Positions 8,040-17,794 are shown, numbered from the stretch's first letter. The stretch: DNA of 45,839 nt from Spirulina subsalsa CS-330 (GCF_028330765.1 NZ_JAQMTY010000229.1:1-45839), one strand, 5' to 3'. The notes: generated by a model from the letters alone, not told the origin. Numbers and translations are program-made.

Positions 8040-9420
8040 GGGTGTGAAGTACCCGACGCTGATGCTCTGCATCCAGCGCGGGCTTCTCTAATCAACCGCG
8101 ACAGCCTCGGAGAGGGTAGACTTGCGCCTCCCTCCCCTTGGTCTGACATCGCGTCCGAGAGCAGAAGCCCCACTTCCTGAGTCCAAAATCCGCAAGCCTT
8201 CCTGTCTGATATTGATTGCCGCATTGATGTCGCGATCATGCCGTTCTTGGCAGTGAGGGCAGACAAACGAGCGAACCGAGAGATCCATTTTTTCTAGCGG
8301 TAGCAGCGTGTTTGAGCAGAGGTGGGAAGATGGGAAGAATCGCCCAATCTCCAGGTACACCTTACCTTCAAACTCTGCTTTGTATTGGAGCATGGTGCAG
8401 AACTGCCCCCAACCAACATCACTGATTGCTTTGGCTAGATGATGATTCTTGACCATATTCTTAACGGCTAGATCTTCCACCACAATGACTTGGTTTTCGT
8501 GTACTATCTTGCGGGATAGTTTGTGATGAAAGTCTTCTCTGGCTCTGGCGATTTTGGAGTGAACCTTGGCAACCTGTAAGCGTGCTTTGTACCGGTTCTT
8601 GCTGCCTTGCTTGCGTCTGGCAAGTTTACGTTGCTTCCGTTTTAGGTTGCGTTCATAACTTTTTGAGAGGACGTGGATTAGGAAACTTTGAACCATCAGA
8701 TGTGATCGCGAAGTCTGTCAATCCCAAGTCAATTCCAATCGCCTTACCCTCGCTAGACAACTCCGGCTTGGCTGTACCATCTTCGACCAGCAGAGACGCA
8801 AAGTATTTCCCATCTGGATTCCTGGATACCGTAACAGTTTTCAACGTCCCCTCAATCGGTCGGTGAATCTTGGCCACCACCACACCGAGCGAACCGGGGA
8901 ATTTAATGGCGGCATCAGACAACAATGATACGTTTTGAGGAAACTGAATCGACTGCCGACGATGCTTAGATTTGAACTTGGGATACTGTGCTCTGCCGGC
9001 AAAGAAGCTTTGGAATGCCTGAGACAGATTCAATACTGACTGCTGCAAACATTGCGAATAGCATTCTTTCAGCCATTCATGCTCCGCTTTGAGCAAAGGA
9101 ATCTGTTTCTTCATCGTGAAAGCAGAAATACCCTTGCCCGTCGTTTTGTACGTTGCCGTCATCACAGACAAGCAATGATTCCACAGCCATCTTGCACAGC
9201 CAAAATGCCGGGCAAGCGTCACAGACTGCGCATCGGTGGGGTAAATTCTGACCTTGACGGCTTTCAACATCCTCTTGTTTTAACATCAGCCCCTCTTGAT
9301 GTTAATCAGTATGTTAATCAGTTGCCTGATCAGATCCAGGGATAGTTCCTTCGCTCCGCTCAGTCACGCGGCTCTCATCCCGACGCTGACCTTGCAGGTA
9401 CAGCGCGGGGCTTCCCGCCG
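8040..9420 (-). mobile_element. tnpB-only IS200/IS605-type element (IS1341-like), decayed
   Basis: The tnpB remnant is bracketed by two similar hairpin sequences lying in the same orientation, as IS200/IS605 ends do because TnpA reads both on one strand. At 8052-8086 the sequence runs CCCGACGCTGA ... CAGCGCGGGCTTC. At 9379-9414 it runs CCCGACGCTGA ... CAGCGCGGGGCTTC. On the tnpB strand the 9379-9414 hairpin is the left end and the 8052-8086 hairpin the right end. There is no tnpA, so the element could only move with TnpA from elsewhere. Exact borders cannot be fixed; I place them a few bases outside the hairpins. Confidence 0.75.
8088..9270 (-). pseudogene. tnpB: TnpB RNA-guided nuclease, frameshifted
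   Basis: TnpB is the transposon-encoded, omega-RNA-guided endonuclease ancestral to Cas12. The N-terminal frame (9270 to 8653) runs from MLKAVKVRIYPTDAQ through the first RuvC motif AIGIDLGLTDFAITSDG to PNPRPLKKL-stop. The second frame picks up as SYERNLKRKQRKLARR and runs to 8088, containing VIVVEDLAVKNM (catalytic Glu) and HDRDINAAINIRQ (last Asp). The break lies in a five-base T/A run at 8660-8664; one base fewer restores the frame. The zinc finger is also damaged: CPHC is intact, but the first pair reads CSNT where C-x-x-C is expected. The gene is therefore probably inactive on two counts. Confidence 0.85.
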
Positions 9421-9490
9421 ATTAGCTAAAATTAACAAGCACATCCTTCTGTCGTAATCACCGATTACGGACTCCCCCGAACGTCAAACT

Positions 9491-10780
9491 ATGCTTGATA
9501 TTAAACAGATCCGCGAAAATCCCGATTTTGTGCAAGAGCGTCTCCACCGTCGGAGTGGGGAGTATGCGATCGCTGAACTCCTTCACCTCGACCAACGCCA
9601 GCGCGATCTGCAAACCACCCGCAACAACCTCCAAGCCCAAGGCAACAGCACCGCCAAACGGATCAAAGAAAAAATCCAAAGCGGTCTAGATCCCAACAGC
9701 CCCGAAATCAACGCCATCAAGGCCGAAGGCAGCGCGATCAAGGCCGAACTCGCCAAACTCGACCCTCAAGAAAAAGCCCTCAAAGCCGAGATTGACACCC
9801 TCCTCCTCACCCTGCCCAACCTACCGAGCGATCGCACCCCCATCGGAGCCAACGAAACCGAAAACGTCGAACGCAGCCGCTGGGGCGACGAATACAAACC
9901 CAACCTCGACCAGCCCAAAGCCCATTGGGAGATCGGCGAAAACCTGGGCATTTTAGACTTTAAACGCGCCGTCAAAATCGCCCAAAGCCGCTTTGTGAAC
10001 CTGATCGGCCCCGGTGCAGCCCTCGAACGCGCCTTAATTAACTTCATGCTCGATCGCCAAACCGCAGCGGGCTACACCGAAGTGATGCCGCCGGTGTTGA
10101 TCAACAGTGCCAGCCTCACCGGGACGGGGCAACTCCCCAAATTTGCCGAAGAAAGTTTTCGTTGTGGCGATGATGACCTCTGGCTCACCCCCACCGCTGA
10201 AGTCCCTTTAACCAACCTCTACCGCGATGAAATTCTCGACGCGGAACAGTTGCCGATCCACCACTGCGCCTATACCCCCTGTTTTCGCCGTGAAGCCGGC
10301 AGCTACGGCAAAGACACGCGGGGACTGATTCGCCTCCACCAATTCAACAAGGTGGAAATGGTGAAGCTGGTACATCCCGACCATTCCGAGGCGGAACTAG
10401 AGGCCATGCTTGGCAACGCCACGGCAATTCTGGAAGCGTTGCAGTTGCCCTATCGGATTTTGGAACTTTGCACCGGGGATCTCGGCTTCACCGCGACGCG
10501 CTGCTACGACGTGGAAGTGTGGATGCCAGAAGCAGGAGCCTATCGAGAAATTTCCAGTTGCTCAAACTGCACAGATTTTCAGGCACGACGGGCGAGCATT
10601 CGGTTTAAAACCCCTGGCCAAAAGGGAACAAATTACGTCCACACTCTCAATGGTTCCGGCTTGGCGGTGGGGCGCACGATGGCGGCAATTTTGGAAAATT
10701 ATCAGCAACCTGATGGCAGTGTGACGATTCCGGAAGCGTTGCGCCCCTATTTCGGACGGGATGCGATCGCCCCTGTATAA
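9491..10780 (+). CDS. serS: seryl-tRNA synthetase
   Basis: This class II aminoacyl-tRNA synthetase charges tRNA-Ser. The 429-residue length is normal. An N-terminal coiled-coil arm that grips the tRNA long arm spans about residues 30-110 (rich in Leu, Gln, Lys and Glu; [17 protein letters not shown]). The catalytic core has motif 2 ([14 protein letters not shown], about 265-278) and motif 3 ([19 protein letters not shown], about 388-406). The start ATG 9491 opens [18 protein letters not shown], the normal N-terminus, although no strong ribosome binding site precedes it. Its promoter must lie in the roughly 75 bases after the upstream tnpB element, or within that element's left end. Confidence 0.97.
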   Translation: MLDIKQIRENPDFVQERLHRRSGEYAIAELLHLDQRQRDLQTTRNNLQAQGNSTAKRIKEKIQSGLDPNSPEINAIKAEGSAIKAELAKLDPQEKALKAEIDTLLLTLPNLPSDRTPIGANETENVERSRWGDEYKPNLDQPKAHWEIGENLGILDFKRAVKIAQSRFVNLIGPGAALERALINFMLDRQTAAGYTEVMPPVLINSASLTGTGQLPKFAEESFRCGDDDLWLTPTAEVPLTNLYRDEILDAEQLPIHHCAYTPCFRREAGSYGKDTRGLIRLHQFNKVEMVKLVHPDHSEAELEAMLGNATAILEALQLPYRILELCTGDLGFTATRCYDVEVWMPEAGAYREISSCSNCTDFQARRASIRFKTPGQKGTNYVHTLNGSGLAVGRTMAAILENYQQPDGSVTIPEALRPYFGRDAIAPV

Positions 10781-10818
10781 CCGTTTCAGGTTGAACATTA
10801 CCAAAGAGAGTCCGCGCT

Positions 10819-11493
10819 ATGGGTGAATGGTTGGGATTGCTGTCGGAATTTGTGGAGCTATGGCAGCGATCGCGCCAAGCCCGTACCGAAAATCCAATTA
10901 TCGACTATGAAAAAAACTCCCAACCCAACCGCGATCCCTGGCGATGGCGGCTACCCAACCCTGACCTGCAACTAATCCTAGAGGATCACCCCCAAACGAG
11001 TACGATTCATCTCACCCCGCGTCGCAGTTTTGGGGAAATCATCATAGTACTCATGGGCTACGGAATGACGTTGATGGGGCTTTGGTTTGGCCTAGAGACG
11101 TTAATTACAACTGGTGATCTGAAGGGATTACTGATCATCTTGGTGATTTTTGGTGGCTTCGGGTGGTTGTTTTGGCTGGTGGGCAGTCGGGTGACGCGGA
11201 TAGAGCTAACGCCGGATCGCCTGACCTTGGTGGTGACCCTGGGGTTTCACGGAGAAGTGAAGCACCGCTATCGTTGTCGCCCCAGCCTCAGGGTGACGGG
11301 GGCCTATCAAAGTGTGTTGAGCATGGACCGGGATCAGGCAATGCCGGATTTTAATCTCTTCGTGCAGCGGGGACGGTTTGGCAATCGGGCTAAGTATATT
11401 ACCGCCTGCAACCAAACCCAAGGGTCTTGGCTGGTGGAGGGGATCGTGGCCTGGCGCGATGGGTTGCAATGCGATCGCCCCGCAACGGATTAA
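10819..11493 (+). CDS. conserved-looking membrane protein of unknown function
   Basis: The 224-residue protein has a charged N-terminal region (1-70, with DYEKNSQPNRDPWRWRLPNP) and two close membrane segments at about 71-97 and 102-122. A C-terminal soluble domain begins RIELTPDRLTLVVTLGFHGE, reminiscent of the PH-like folds found behind membrane hairpins in small bacterial proteins. I do not recognise a named family. It starts 38 bases after serS on the same strand, with an AAAGAGAG ribosome-binding-like stretch, so it may be co-transcribed with serS. Confidence 0.75.
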   Translation: MGEWLGLLSEFVELWQRSRQARTENPIIDYEKNSQPNRDPWRWRLPNPDLQLILEDHPQTSTIHLTPRRSFGEIIIVLMGYGMTLMGLWFGLETLITTGDLKGLLIILVIFGGFGWLFWLVGSRVTRIELTPDRLTLVVTLGFHGEVKHRYRCRPSLRVTGAYQSVLSMDRDQAMPDFNLFVQRGRFGNRAKYITACNQTQGSWLVEGIVAWRDGLQCDRPATD

Positions 11494-11500
11494 TGATTGC

Positions 11501-11935
11501 TTAGGGATCTTGGGCGATCGCTTTGCGGTAAAGCTGCTGAATCGTTTTGAGGATGGATTCAATCACCGACGGATGATGAGCATGATCGGGGTCAAGCTCT
11601 TGCAGTTGCAGCAAAAAGCGGGCTTCTTGGGTTTGCACTTCGCCGTCGCTGTAGATCAAGGCGCTGATCGCTTCAAGGAGGGTTTGATAGTCGTCGTGGG
11701 TGTAGCGATCGCCCAAATAGCTTTTCACCCAGAGATAACATTCCTGGGGCTGCACCGGCTTCACTTCCGTCAGTAATGCCTTAATTTCGGGATCATCCAC
11801 CAGGTTATTCTCCGTCGCCATGCGGTGCAGATAGTTGCGTTCTTCTGGTTGAATCACACCATCAATCCAGGCTGCCCCAATCAAAATCTTGAGAAGATCT
11901 TTTGTACTGTGGAGTTGTGGTGTGGGGGCTGTCAT
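11501..11935 (-). CDS. TerB-family protein
   Basis: The all-helical TerB fold is seen in tellurite-resistance clusters and in many stand-alone cyanobacterial proteins of unknown role. The pattern LLKILIGAAWIDGVIQPEE (first acidic helix pair) and ISALIYSDGEVQTQEARFL (second) is the repeated DG-x-(I/V)-x-x-x-E motif that may bind metal. Length from ATG 11935 is 144 residues; a TTG at 11962 would add nine residues without support. Its 3' end meets the 3' end of the 10819-11493 gene only seven bases away, so transcription is convergent. No other ter gene is near, so a tellurite role should not be assumed. Confidence 0.85.
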   Translation of the reverse strand: MTAPTPQLHSTKDLLKILIGAAWIDGVIQPEERNYLHRMATENNLVDDPEIKALLTEVKPVQPQECYLWVKSYLGDRYTHDDYQTLLEAISALIYSDGEVQTQEARFLLQLQELDPDHAHHPSVIESILKTIQQLYRKAIAQDP

Positions 11936-12034
11936 GCTGGGGTCATTCTTGGTTGCAACCAAAAGGCGAAATTTTCAGCCCTATTTTAGCACTGGAGCCT
12001 ATCAGACTCTGGGCCAATTGACCCTGCACCATAG

Positions 12035-12119
12035 CTAGTACAGAGTCAAGACTTAATCTTCAGATCGTCTTGAATGCCCAAAGCTCAACGACATTAGGGC
12101 CGATCCGGCTTGATTCTAG
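12035..12119. repeat. CTAG-bounded MITE-like repeat, copy 2
   Basis: An 85-base segment with CTAG at both ends (12035-12038 and 12116-12119). Its left part, CTAGTACAGAGTCAAGACTT followed by AATCTTCAGATCGTCTTGAA, is the reverse complement of the right part of copy 3 (31277-31332) with few changes. The right terminus looks shortened by about five bases. The right CTAG contains the complement of the rbfA stop codon, so the element abuts that gene exactly. Confidence 0.65.
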
Positions 12120-12511
12120 TCGTCGTCCTCGGCGGCGGGAATGTCGTCTTCGGGGGAGGCAGTGGGTTTAAGTTGGGTGAGGAGGGTTAAGACGCGATCG
12201 CCCCGCTCAATGGAACGATCTTCAATGAACTGGACATTGGGCGTGCGGCGCAGGCGAATCCGTTGCCCCAATTCCCGCCGGATAAAGCCGGTGGAGGATT
12301 CCAACCCGGCCATGGTTTGTTCCCGCACATCATCGGAGCCGTAGATACTGACGAAAATCTTGGCATGTTGCAAATCCCCCGACACGGCTACATCGGTGAC
12401 GCTGACCATGCCAGCGCCGACGCGATCGTCTTTGATTTCATGACCTAAGAGTTGGCTAACTTCGCGTTTAATCAGGGATGAAACGCGAGATACGCGGCGA
12501 TTGGTAGCCAT
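12116..12511 (-). CDS. rbfA: 30S ribosome-binding factor A
   Basis: RbfA binds free 30S subunits and helps mature the 5' end of 16S rRNA, notably in the cold. The 131-residue protein opens [20 protein letters not shown] and has the KH-like core ([41 protein letters not shown]) and the closing [17 protein letters not shown]. An acidic tail ending in DDD is common in cyanobacteria. The ribosome binding site GGAG lies just before ATG 12511. It follows ycf33 by 61 bases on the same strand, a pairing I have seen in other cyanobacteria, so the two are probably one operon. Confidence 0.95.
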   Translation of the reverse strand: MATNRRVSRVSSLIKREVSQLLGHEIKDDRVGAGMVSVTDVAVSGDLQHAKIFVSIYGSDDVREQTMAGLESSTGFIRRELGQRIRLRRTPNVQFIEDRSIERGDRVLTLLTQLKPTASPEDDIPAAEDDD

Positions 12512-12572
12512 GAGGACTCCTCTCCTACTGAGCTAAAAAAAAATCCGGTGGATTAACCCCTTTCCTCTGTCA

Positions 12573-12776
12573 CTATACGGGATTCAGTCCCAACATCGCG
12601 CGGAGTGTAAAGAAGATGAAGCCCGATAAGCCGATGAGAATTCCGATTAAGGCGGTCAGCCGGAGCGGACTGCTGAACATGGGGCGAACCCATTGGTAGA
12701 GGGCAAAAAAGACCCCTAGGGTAAATGTCACAAAATAGCGACAGTAGCGGAGCACATTCTCAAAAAATTCTTGCAT
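12573..12776 (-). CDS. ycf33: Ycf33 / DUF751 membrane protein
   Basis: This 67-residue protein has two membrane segments (YFVTFTLGVFFALYQWVRPM, about 14-33, and LTALIGILIGLSGFIFFTL, about 40-58). It matches the Ycf33 family (DUF751) in length and in the opening MQEFFENVLRYCRYFVTF. Ycf33 is encoded in some algal plastids and in most cyanobacteria; its role is not established. It is the first gene of a likely ycf33-rbfA operon. The divergent TauE-type gene starts 100 bases away, so both promoters must lie in that interval. Confidence 0.85.
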   Translation of the reverse strand: MQEFFENVLRYCRYFVTFTLGVFFALYQWVRPMFSSPLRLTALIGILIGLSGFIFFTLRAMLGLNPV

Positions 12777-12876
12777 GGTAGCGATCGCGCAACTAAAGAT
12801 AGGTTCCCTTAACTGGTAGCATTATCCACGTAATTTCGACAAGCAACAGCGTTCACAGGACGGGGAATTTAATCGC

Positions 12877-13650
12877 GTGGAACATCTTGGGTTTTTAGTG
12901 GCGGGCGGCTTACTGTCGGGTCTGTTGGCGGGTTTGTTGGGGATTGGGGGCGGTACGGTGCTTGTGCCGATCTTAGTGGCGCTGGGCTACGGGTACGATC
13001 CATCCGTGGCCACCAGTAGTTTAGCGATCGTGATGACCTCCCTGTCTGGAACCCTGCAAAACTATCGCATGGGCTTTTTAGATTGGCGACGGGTAATCGT
13101 CCTGGCGATTCCTGCGATCGCCACCGCCCAAATCGGGCCGTTGTTGGTGGGTCAGATCCCCAATTTCGTCAAAGAAGCCGCCTTTGGGGTGTTGCTGATC
13201 GCCACCATTTTTCTCGTCATGCTGCGCAAGCGACTGATTGCCCAGCAGAACAGCGATCGCCCCACCCCCGCCCCCAACCTCCTCATCCCCCGCCTCAGTA
13301 CCGGAGCCGCCGCCGGCCTCCTGGCCGGACTCTTCGGGGTTGGCGGTGGGGTGATCATGGTTCCGTTGCAAATGCTCCTGCTCAACGAACCGATCAAAAC
13401 CGCCATCCAAACCAGCCTTGGGGTGATCGTCGTCACCGCCATCTCCGCCTGTGCGGGCCATGCCATCCAGGGCAATGTGTTAGGCATACCGGGATTAATT
13501 CTCGGTCTTGGGGGACTCGTCGGAGCGCAGATCAGTACCCGCTACCTCCCAAAACTGCCCGATCGCATCGTCAGTATCAGTTTTCGATCGCTTCTTGCCC
13601 TGCTGTCGCTCTACTTCTTTTGGCGTGCGATCGGCAGCTATCCCACCTAG
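12877..13650 (+). CDS. TauE/SafE (TSUP) family anion permease
   Basis: The 257-residue integral membrane protein is built from two homologous halves, each opening with the family's glycine motif: LSGLLAGLLGIGGGTVLVPI (about 14-33) and AAGLLAGLFGVGGGVIMVPL (about 144-163). About seven to eight membrane helices follow. TSUP proteins export or import sulfite, sulfoacetate and other small organic or sulfur anions; the substrate here cannot be told. The start is GTG 12877, the first sensible codon, with CAGGACGGGG upstream. It is followed by the amt regulatory region. Confidence 0.88.
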   Translation: MEHLGFLVAGGLLSGLLAGLLGIGGGTVLVPILVALGYGYDPSVATSSLAIVMTSLSGTLQNYRMGFLDWRRVIVLAIPAIATAQIGPLLVGQIPNFVKEAAFGVLLIATIFLVMLRKRLIAQQNSDRPTPAPNLLIPRLSTGAAAGLLAGLFGVGGGVIMVPLQMLLLNEPIKTAIQTSLGVIVVTAISACAGHAIQGNVLGIPGLILGLGGLVGAQISTRYLPKLPDRIVSISFRSLLALLSLYFFWRAIGSYPT

Positions 13651-14082
13651 GTTATGACGATTCTGATCCCCCAACCCAGCCCATGGTTGTTGATTAGAAA
13701 TGATCATTAAACTCTCATAATCTATCCGTCCGACTAAATGTAATTAAAGTTACAGAAAAAACTGACGTACCCCTCCAAGATCAACACGTTTCTGTCGTGT
13801 TCTTTCTAGTTAGCACACCAGTCTGAGTGAGTCTGGCAATGGACTGAACTCACGTTCATATAGTGTTCAGGACTAGACTTTTAGTAATGAATCCGGTACT
13901 TTTATAGACTCAGTAACGACTCAGGATGATCGGGTTTTCCCAGAATGCAAGACAGGTGCTCCGGAGTGCTTTCTGGTTTGGCGTTGAATCCCATTCAACA
14001 CCCTGGGAACCCCATTCGATGACAATCCTGAGCATTCCAGAAAATGACTGTGTTTCTTTAGATTCAGGAAAGTTTTGTAGTG
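13651..14082 (+). promoter_or_regulatory. long upstream region of amt
   Basis: About 430 bases with no credible gene. It contains a perfect NtcA box (listed separately) and then roughly 330 bases to the amt start, implying a long leader or a second promoter. A foldback TGAGT..AGTC / GACT..ACTCA lies near 13826-13853, and a GTA-N10-TAC near-palindrome at 13884-13899 has the wrong spacing for NtcA. Confidence 0.5.
13740..13753 (+). promoter_or_regulatory. NtcA-binding box GTA-N8-TAC
   Basis: GTAATTAAAGTTAC is an exact GTA-N8-TAC, the site of NtcA, the global nitrogen activator of cyanobacteria. It lies 330 bases before amt, whose homologues are classic NtcA targets. I do not find a good TAN3T minus-10 box at the usual distance of about 22 bases, so the spacing is not that of a textbook class II activated promoter. 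Confidence 0.6.
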
Positions 14083-15555
14083 ATGTCCAAATCAACTCTG
14101 GTCAATTCTTTCTCTGCTCGCGAGAGAAGGGAGAGAGCGGCAGCAGGAAATTTGAAACCTGTGCAGCAACTGTTGCGCTGGTTTTCACCCTATTGGATTG
14201 CCTGCATTCCACTAGTGGCGATCATCCTTGTGGTGTGGGATTCCGCTGCGTTTGCCCAACATGCCATTGACCTTGACGAGCTGGATTTTGCCGATCCGGA
14301 AGTCATCAAAGGCACTCTAGACACCGTATTCATCCTAGCTTCAGCGATTTTGGTGATCTTCATGAACGCCGGTTTCGCCATGTTGGAAGCTGGATTCTGT
14401 CGCCAAAAGAACGCGGTCAACGTGTTGGCGAAAAACTTGATCGTGTTCGGCATTGCGGCGATCGCGTATTGGGCGATCGGCTTTGCCTTCATGTACGGTC
14501 AAGGCAACGGCTTCATTGGCAGCACGGGATTCTTCCTCCTCAGTGAAGACCCCGCCGACTACGGCTTAGACCCCTTCCCGGCAGGCTTGCCCATTTCGGC
14601 ATCGTTCCTGTTCCAAGTGGCCTTTGCCGCGACGGCTGCCACCATTGTGTCCGGTGCTGTTGCCGAACGGATTCACTTCGTGTCCTTCCTGATTTTCGCG
14701 TTCTTACTCGTTTCCGTCTCCTACCCCATCACCGGCCACTGGGTCTGGGCTGGCGGTTGGCTCAGTGAAGCGGGCTTTAGCGATTTTGCCGGCTCGACAG
14801 TGGTTCACTCCGTCGGGGGTTGGGCTGCGTTGATGGGGGCGGCCTTCCTCGGCCCCCGGATCGGCAAATATAACGACAGTGGCATCAACGCCATTCCTGG
14901 CCACAACATGAGCATTGCGACCCTAGGGTGTTTGGTGCTGTGGGTGGGCTGGTATGGGTTTAACCCCGGTTCTGAATTGGCTGCTAGTCCTAACATTACC
15001 TACATCGCGTTGACCACGACCTTGGCAGCGGCGGCGGGTGGTGTGGCTGCGACGGCGACCTCTTGGCTCAAAGATGGTAAGCCTGACCTCTCGATGGTGA
15101 TCAACGGCATCTTGGCAGGTCTGGTGGGCATCACCGCCGGCTGTAATGCGATTCCTTACACCGGATCTGTGATTACGGGTGCGATCGCTGGCGTGATCGT
15201 CGTCTTCTCCGTATCCATCTTCGATAGCCTCCATATCGACGACCCCGTGGGTGCAACCTCAGTTCACCTCGTCTGCGGGATTTGGGGAACCCTCGCCGTG
15301 GCAATCTTCGGCGGCGGTAACTTCGTTGCGCAAGTGATCGGGATTCTCGCCGTTGGTGGCTTCACCGTGGTCTTTAGCTCCATTGTTTGGTTGGCGTTGA
15401 AATTCACCATCGGCATTCGGGTTAGTCCGGAAGATGAATTACAAGGTCTGGATATTAGCGAACATGGAATGGAAGCGTACAACGGTTTCGTGACCGAAAC
15501 GGATACCTTTGCCGGTGGCCAAGCCATGGGCATTAGCGGTAGTTCCGAAGCTTAA
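14083..15555 (+). CDS. amt: ammonium transporter
   Basis: Amt proteins are trimeric channels that take up ammonium and methylammonium. The 490-residue product has an N-terminal segment (about 33-58, ending AAFAQ) that may be a cleaved leader, then eleven membrane helices. The pore signatures are present: [15 protein letters not shown] (about 92-106), [18 protein letters not shown] with the first pore His, and [13 protein letters not shown] with the second. The hydrophilic C-terminal tail after about 445 includes the [17 protein letters not shown] segment that responds to GlnB-type regulators. ATG 14083 is preferred over the in-frame GTG three bases earlier. It is followed by a strong hairpin. 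Confidence 0.96.
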   Translation: MSKSTLVNSFSARERRERAAAGNLKPVQQLLRWFSPYWIACIPLVAIILVVWDSAAFAQHAIDLDELDFADPEVIKGTLDTVFILASAILVIFMNAGFAMLEAGFCRQKNAVNVLAKNLIVFGIAAIAYWAIGFAFMYGQGNGFIGSTGFFLLSEDPADYGLDPFPAGLPISASFLFQVAFAATAATIVSGAVAERIHFVSFLIFAFLLVSVSYPITGHWVWAGGWLSEAGFSDFAGSTVVHSVGGWAALMGAAFLGPRIGKYNDSGINAIPGHNMSIATLGCLVLWVGWYGFNPGSELAASPNITYIALTTTLAAAAGGVAATATSWLKDGKPDLSMVINGILAGLVGITAGCNAIPYTGSVITGAIAGVIVVFSVSIFDSLHIDDPVGATSVHLVCGIWGTLAVAIFGGGNFVAQVIGILAVGGFTVVFSSIVWLALKFTIGIRVSPEDELQGLDISEHGMEAYNGFVTETDTFAGGQAMGISGSSEA

Positions 15556-15574
15556 AACCCATTCGATTGAACCC

Positions 15575-15625
15575 GCTTCCCTTTAATCTAGATGCAAAAT
15601 CTGCGACTCTAGGTTAAAGGGAAGC
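15575..15625 (+). terminator. hairpin after amt
   Basis: GCTTCCCTTTAATCTAGA (15575-15592) pairs with TCTAGGTTAAAGGGAAGC (15608-15625), one mismatch in 18. The following CTTCGTTTG is only weakly T-rich. It separates amt from the next gene, whose start is seven bases away, and may therefore also lie in that gene's leader. Confidence 0.65.
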
Positions 15626-15631
15626 CTTCGT

Positions 15632-16513
15632 TTGAGGCTAAAATTCTGTATTGTGTTTACTCCCCTTTTATATCGTTTGCTCCAATCTGCTCACCGTTGG
15701 GCTGCCTTTTCCCTCGCAGCGAACGTCCTCTTGCTCTTTGCCCTGTTTGCCGTCACTCAACGTCCGGTTGAACCCAAACTCGCCCTCGCTTCCTTGGCGG
15801 GTAGCTCTCAGCAGCTCCTGGCCAAGACCCCTGTGCCCAGTCCCCACGATCGCAGCCATCGCCAAGCCCTGTCCTATCAGCAATGGGTGGATCTGCTGGC
15901 CCAGGAAGCCAGCGCCGCCGCCCAGAATCAACCCAATAACTTGATGGTGTTAATGGGAGATTCCATCACCCTCTGGTTTACCCATGACCTGCTGCCCCCC
16001 GGCCAGACTTGGCTCAATCAAGGCATTTCGGGGGAAAAAACCCTAGGACTTTTGCGGCGCTTGCATTTGTTGGATCACACTCGCCCCCAAGCGGTGTTTA
16101 TGATGATCGGGATTAATGATGTGTTGTGGGATGTGAGTGATGCGACGCTGTTGGCCAATTCCCGGTTGATTATGCAGGATTTGCGCCGCCAACATCCCCG
16201 CAGCCGTGTGGTGGTGCAGTCGATTTTGCCCCATGCTGGTGCGTCTGCTACCTGGGAGGGGCGCGATCGCCTCCTCTCGATCCCCAATGGCCGCATTCGC
16301 CGTCTCAACCTCGAACTCGAACGCATTGCCGCCCAAGAAGGAGCGACATTCCTCAACCTTTATCCCCTCTTTGCCGATGAGCGCGGTAATCTAAAAATGG
16401 ATCTCAGCACCGATGGCCTGCATCTCAACCGGGACGGCTATCGCGTTTGGTCTACGGCCCTGCAACTGTTCATCGGCCTCGAACTGGATCATACCCATCG
16501 CAAAACGGATTAA
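15632..16513 (+). CDS. SGNH/GDSL-family hydrolase
   Basis: The 293-residue product has an N-terminal membrane anchor or signal segment (about 19-42, [19 protein letters not shown]) and then a SGNH hydrolase domain. The four family blocks are visible: MGDSITLW with the nucleophile Ser, NQGISGEKT with Gly, MIGINDVLW with Asn, and [14 protein letters not shown] with Asp and His. Such enzymes deacylate or deacetylate lipids and polysaccharides; the substrate is unknown. The frame opens at TTG 15632, with GTG 15653 an alternative; no ATG precedes the hydrophobic segment. ispH starts 17 bases after the stop, so the two are probably co-transcribed. Confidence 0.85.
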   Translation: MRLKFCIVFTPLLYRLLQSAHRWAAFSLAANVLLLFALFAVTQRPVEPKLALASLAGSSQQLLAKTPVPSPHDRSHRQALSYQQWVDLLAQEASAAAQNQPNNLMVLMGDSITLWFTHDLLPPGQTWLNQGISGEKTLGLLRRLHLLDHTRPQAVFMMIGINDVLWDVSDATLLANSRLIMQDLRRQHPRSRVVVQSILPHAGASATWEGRDRLLSIPNGRIRRLNLELERIAAQEGATFLNLYPLFADERGNLKMDLSTDGLHLNRDGYRVWSTALQLFIGLELDHTHRKTD

Positions 16514-16529
16514 ATCGTCTCTTTCATTC

Positions 16530-17723
16530 ATGGATACCAAAACCTTTAAACGCACCCTCAACCATTCTGAAAACTACCACCGCAAAGGCTTTGGCCATCA
16601 GGATGAAGTCGCGGGGGTCATGGATCGCGAATACCAAAGCTCGTTAATTCAGGAGATTCGCGATCGCAACTACCAACTCCAACGGGGCGCAATCACCATT
16701 CATCTCGCCGAATCCTTTGGGTTTTGTTGGGGCGTGGAGCGAGCGGTCGCCATGGCCTACGAAACGCGCCAACATTTTCCCACCGAACGGATTTGGATCA
16801 CCAACGAAATTATCCATAATCCGGCGGTGAATCAACGGTTACGGGAGATGAATGTCGGGTTTATCCCCGTGGAGGCGGAGGTCAAGGACTTTAGCGTTGT
16901 CGAAGTGGGGGATGTGGTGATTTTGCCCGCCTTTGGGGCCAGCGTGTCGGAAATGCAGTACCTCAATGATGTGGGCTGTACGATTGTGGACACCACTTGC
17001 CCGTGGGTGGCGAAGGTGTGGAATTCCGTCGAGAAACATAAAAAGCGGGACTATACCTCGATTATCCACGGCAAATATCAGCATGAGGAAACGGTCGCCA
17101 CGAGTTCCTTTGCGGGTAAATATTTGGTGGTGTTGAATTTGGCTGAGGCTCAGTATGTGGCGGACTACATCCTTAAGGGGGGCGATCGCGCCGAATTCAT
17201 GGCCAAGTTTGCCAATGCCCATTCTGACGGGTTTGATCCCGATCGCGATCTCGACCGCGTCGGCGTGGCCAACCAAACCACGATGCTCAAAAGTGAAACC
17301 GAAGCGATCGGGAAACTCTTTGAGCACACCATGTTGCAGAAATATGGCCCCGTCGAACTGAATACCCATTTCATGAGCTTCAACACGATTTGTGATGCCA
17401 CCCAAGAGCGTCAGGATGCGATGTTTTCCCTCGTGGAACAGCCCCTCGATCTCCTGGTGGTGATTGGCGGCTTTAACTCTTCCAATACCACCCACCTCCA
17501 AGAAATCGCCGTGGAACGGGGGATTCCCTCCTATCACATCGATAGTGGCGATCGCATCGGCCCCGGCAACCGCATCGAACATAAACCCCTCGACACCGAG
17601 CTGGTGATCACAGAAAATTGGCTCCCCGCTGGCCCGCTCCAGGTCGGCATCACCTCCGGAGCTTCCACCCCCGACAAATCCGTCGAAGCCATCATCGAAA
17701 AAATCTTCGCCCTCAAACCCTAA
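16530..17723 (+). CDS. ispH: 4-hydroxy-3-methylbut-2-enyl diphosphate reductase
   Basis: IspH is the last enzyme of the MEP pathway and makes IPP and DMAPP, the precursors of carotenoids, phytol and quinone tails. The three cysteines that hold its iron-sulfur cluster are Cys66 ([10 protein letters not shown]), Cys157 ([12 protein letters not shown]) and Cys288 ([13 protein letters not shown]). The catalytic block [10 protein letters not shown] and the C-terminal [17 protein letters not shown] are also present. At 397 residues it is the long cyanobacterial/plant form with an extra N-terminal region ([20 protein letters not shown]). ATG 16530 is chosen; an in-frame extension back to 16413 would overlap the preceding gene. 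Confidence 0.97.
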   Translation: MDTKTFKRTLNHSENYHRKGFGHQDEVAGVMDREYQSSLIQEIRDRNYQLQRGAITIHLAESFGFCWGVERAVAMAYETRQHFPTERIWITNEIIHNPAVNQRLREMNVGFIPVEAEVKDFSVVEVGDVVILPAFGASVSEMQYLNDVGCTIVDTTCPWVAKVWNSVEKHKKRDYTSIIHGKYQHEETVATSSFAGKYLVVLNLAEAQYVADYILKGGDRAEFMAKFANAHSDGFDPDRDLDRVGVANQTTMLKSETEAIGKLFEHTMLQKYGPVELNTHFMSFNTICDATQERQDAMFSLVEQPLDLLVVIGGFNSSNTTHLQEIAVERGIPSYHIDSGDRIGPGNRIEHKPLDTELVITENWLPAGPLQVGITSGASTPDKSVEAIIEKIFALKP

Positions 17724-17746
17724 GATCACCCGATCACCCCATGGAA

Positions 17747-17784
17747 CCGAGGAGCCAGGCGGCCTAAGTCCCCTGGCTCCTCGG
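17747..17784. terminator. bidirectional hairpin between ispH and the TPR gene
   Basis: CCGAGGAGCCAGG (17747-17759) and CCTGGCTCCTCGG (17772-17784) form a perfect 13-base-pair stem with a 12-base loop. It lies between two convergent genes, 23 bases after the ispH stop. There is no long T run, but stem strength and position suggest it ends transcription from both sides. Confidence 0.7.
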
Positions 17785-17794
17785 CAGAGTCGGA

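Noticed and set aside
13884-13899. Second GTA...TAC near amt
   Set aside because: Spacing is ten bases instead of eight, so it does not fit the NtcA consensus.
13926-14270. Frame of 114 codons overlapping the amt start
   Set aside because: It overlaps amt in another frame and has no coherent product.
16839-17729. Minus-strand frame of 296 codons opposite ispH
   Set aside because: It is a shadow of the certain ispH gene; its Gly/His/Asp-rich product has no family features.
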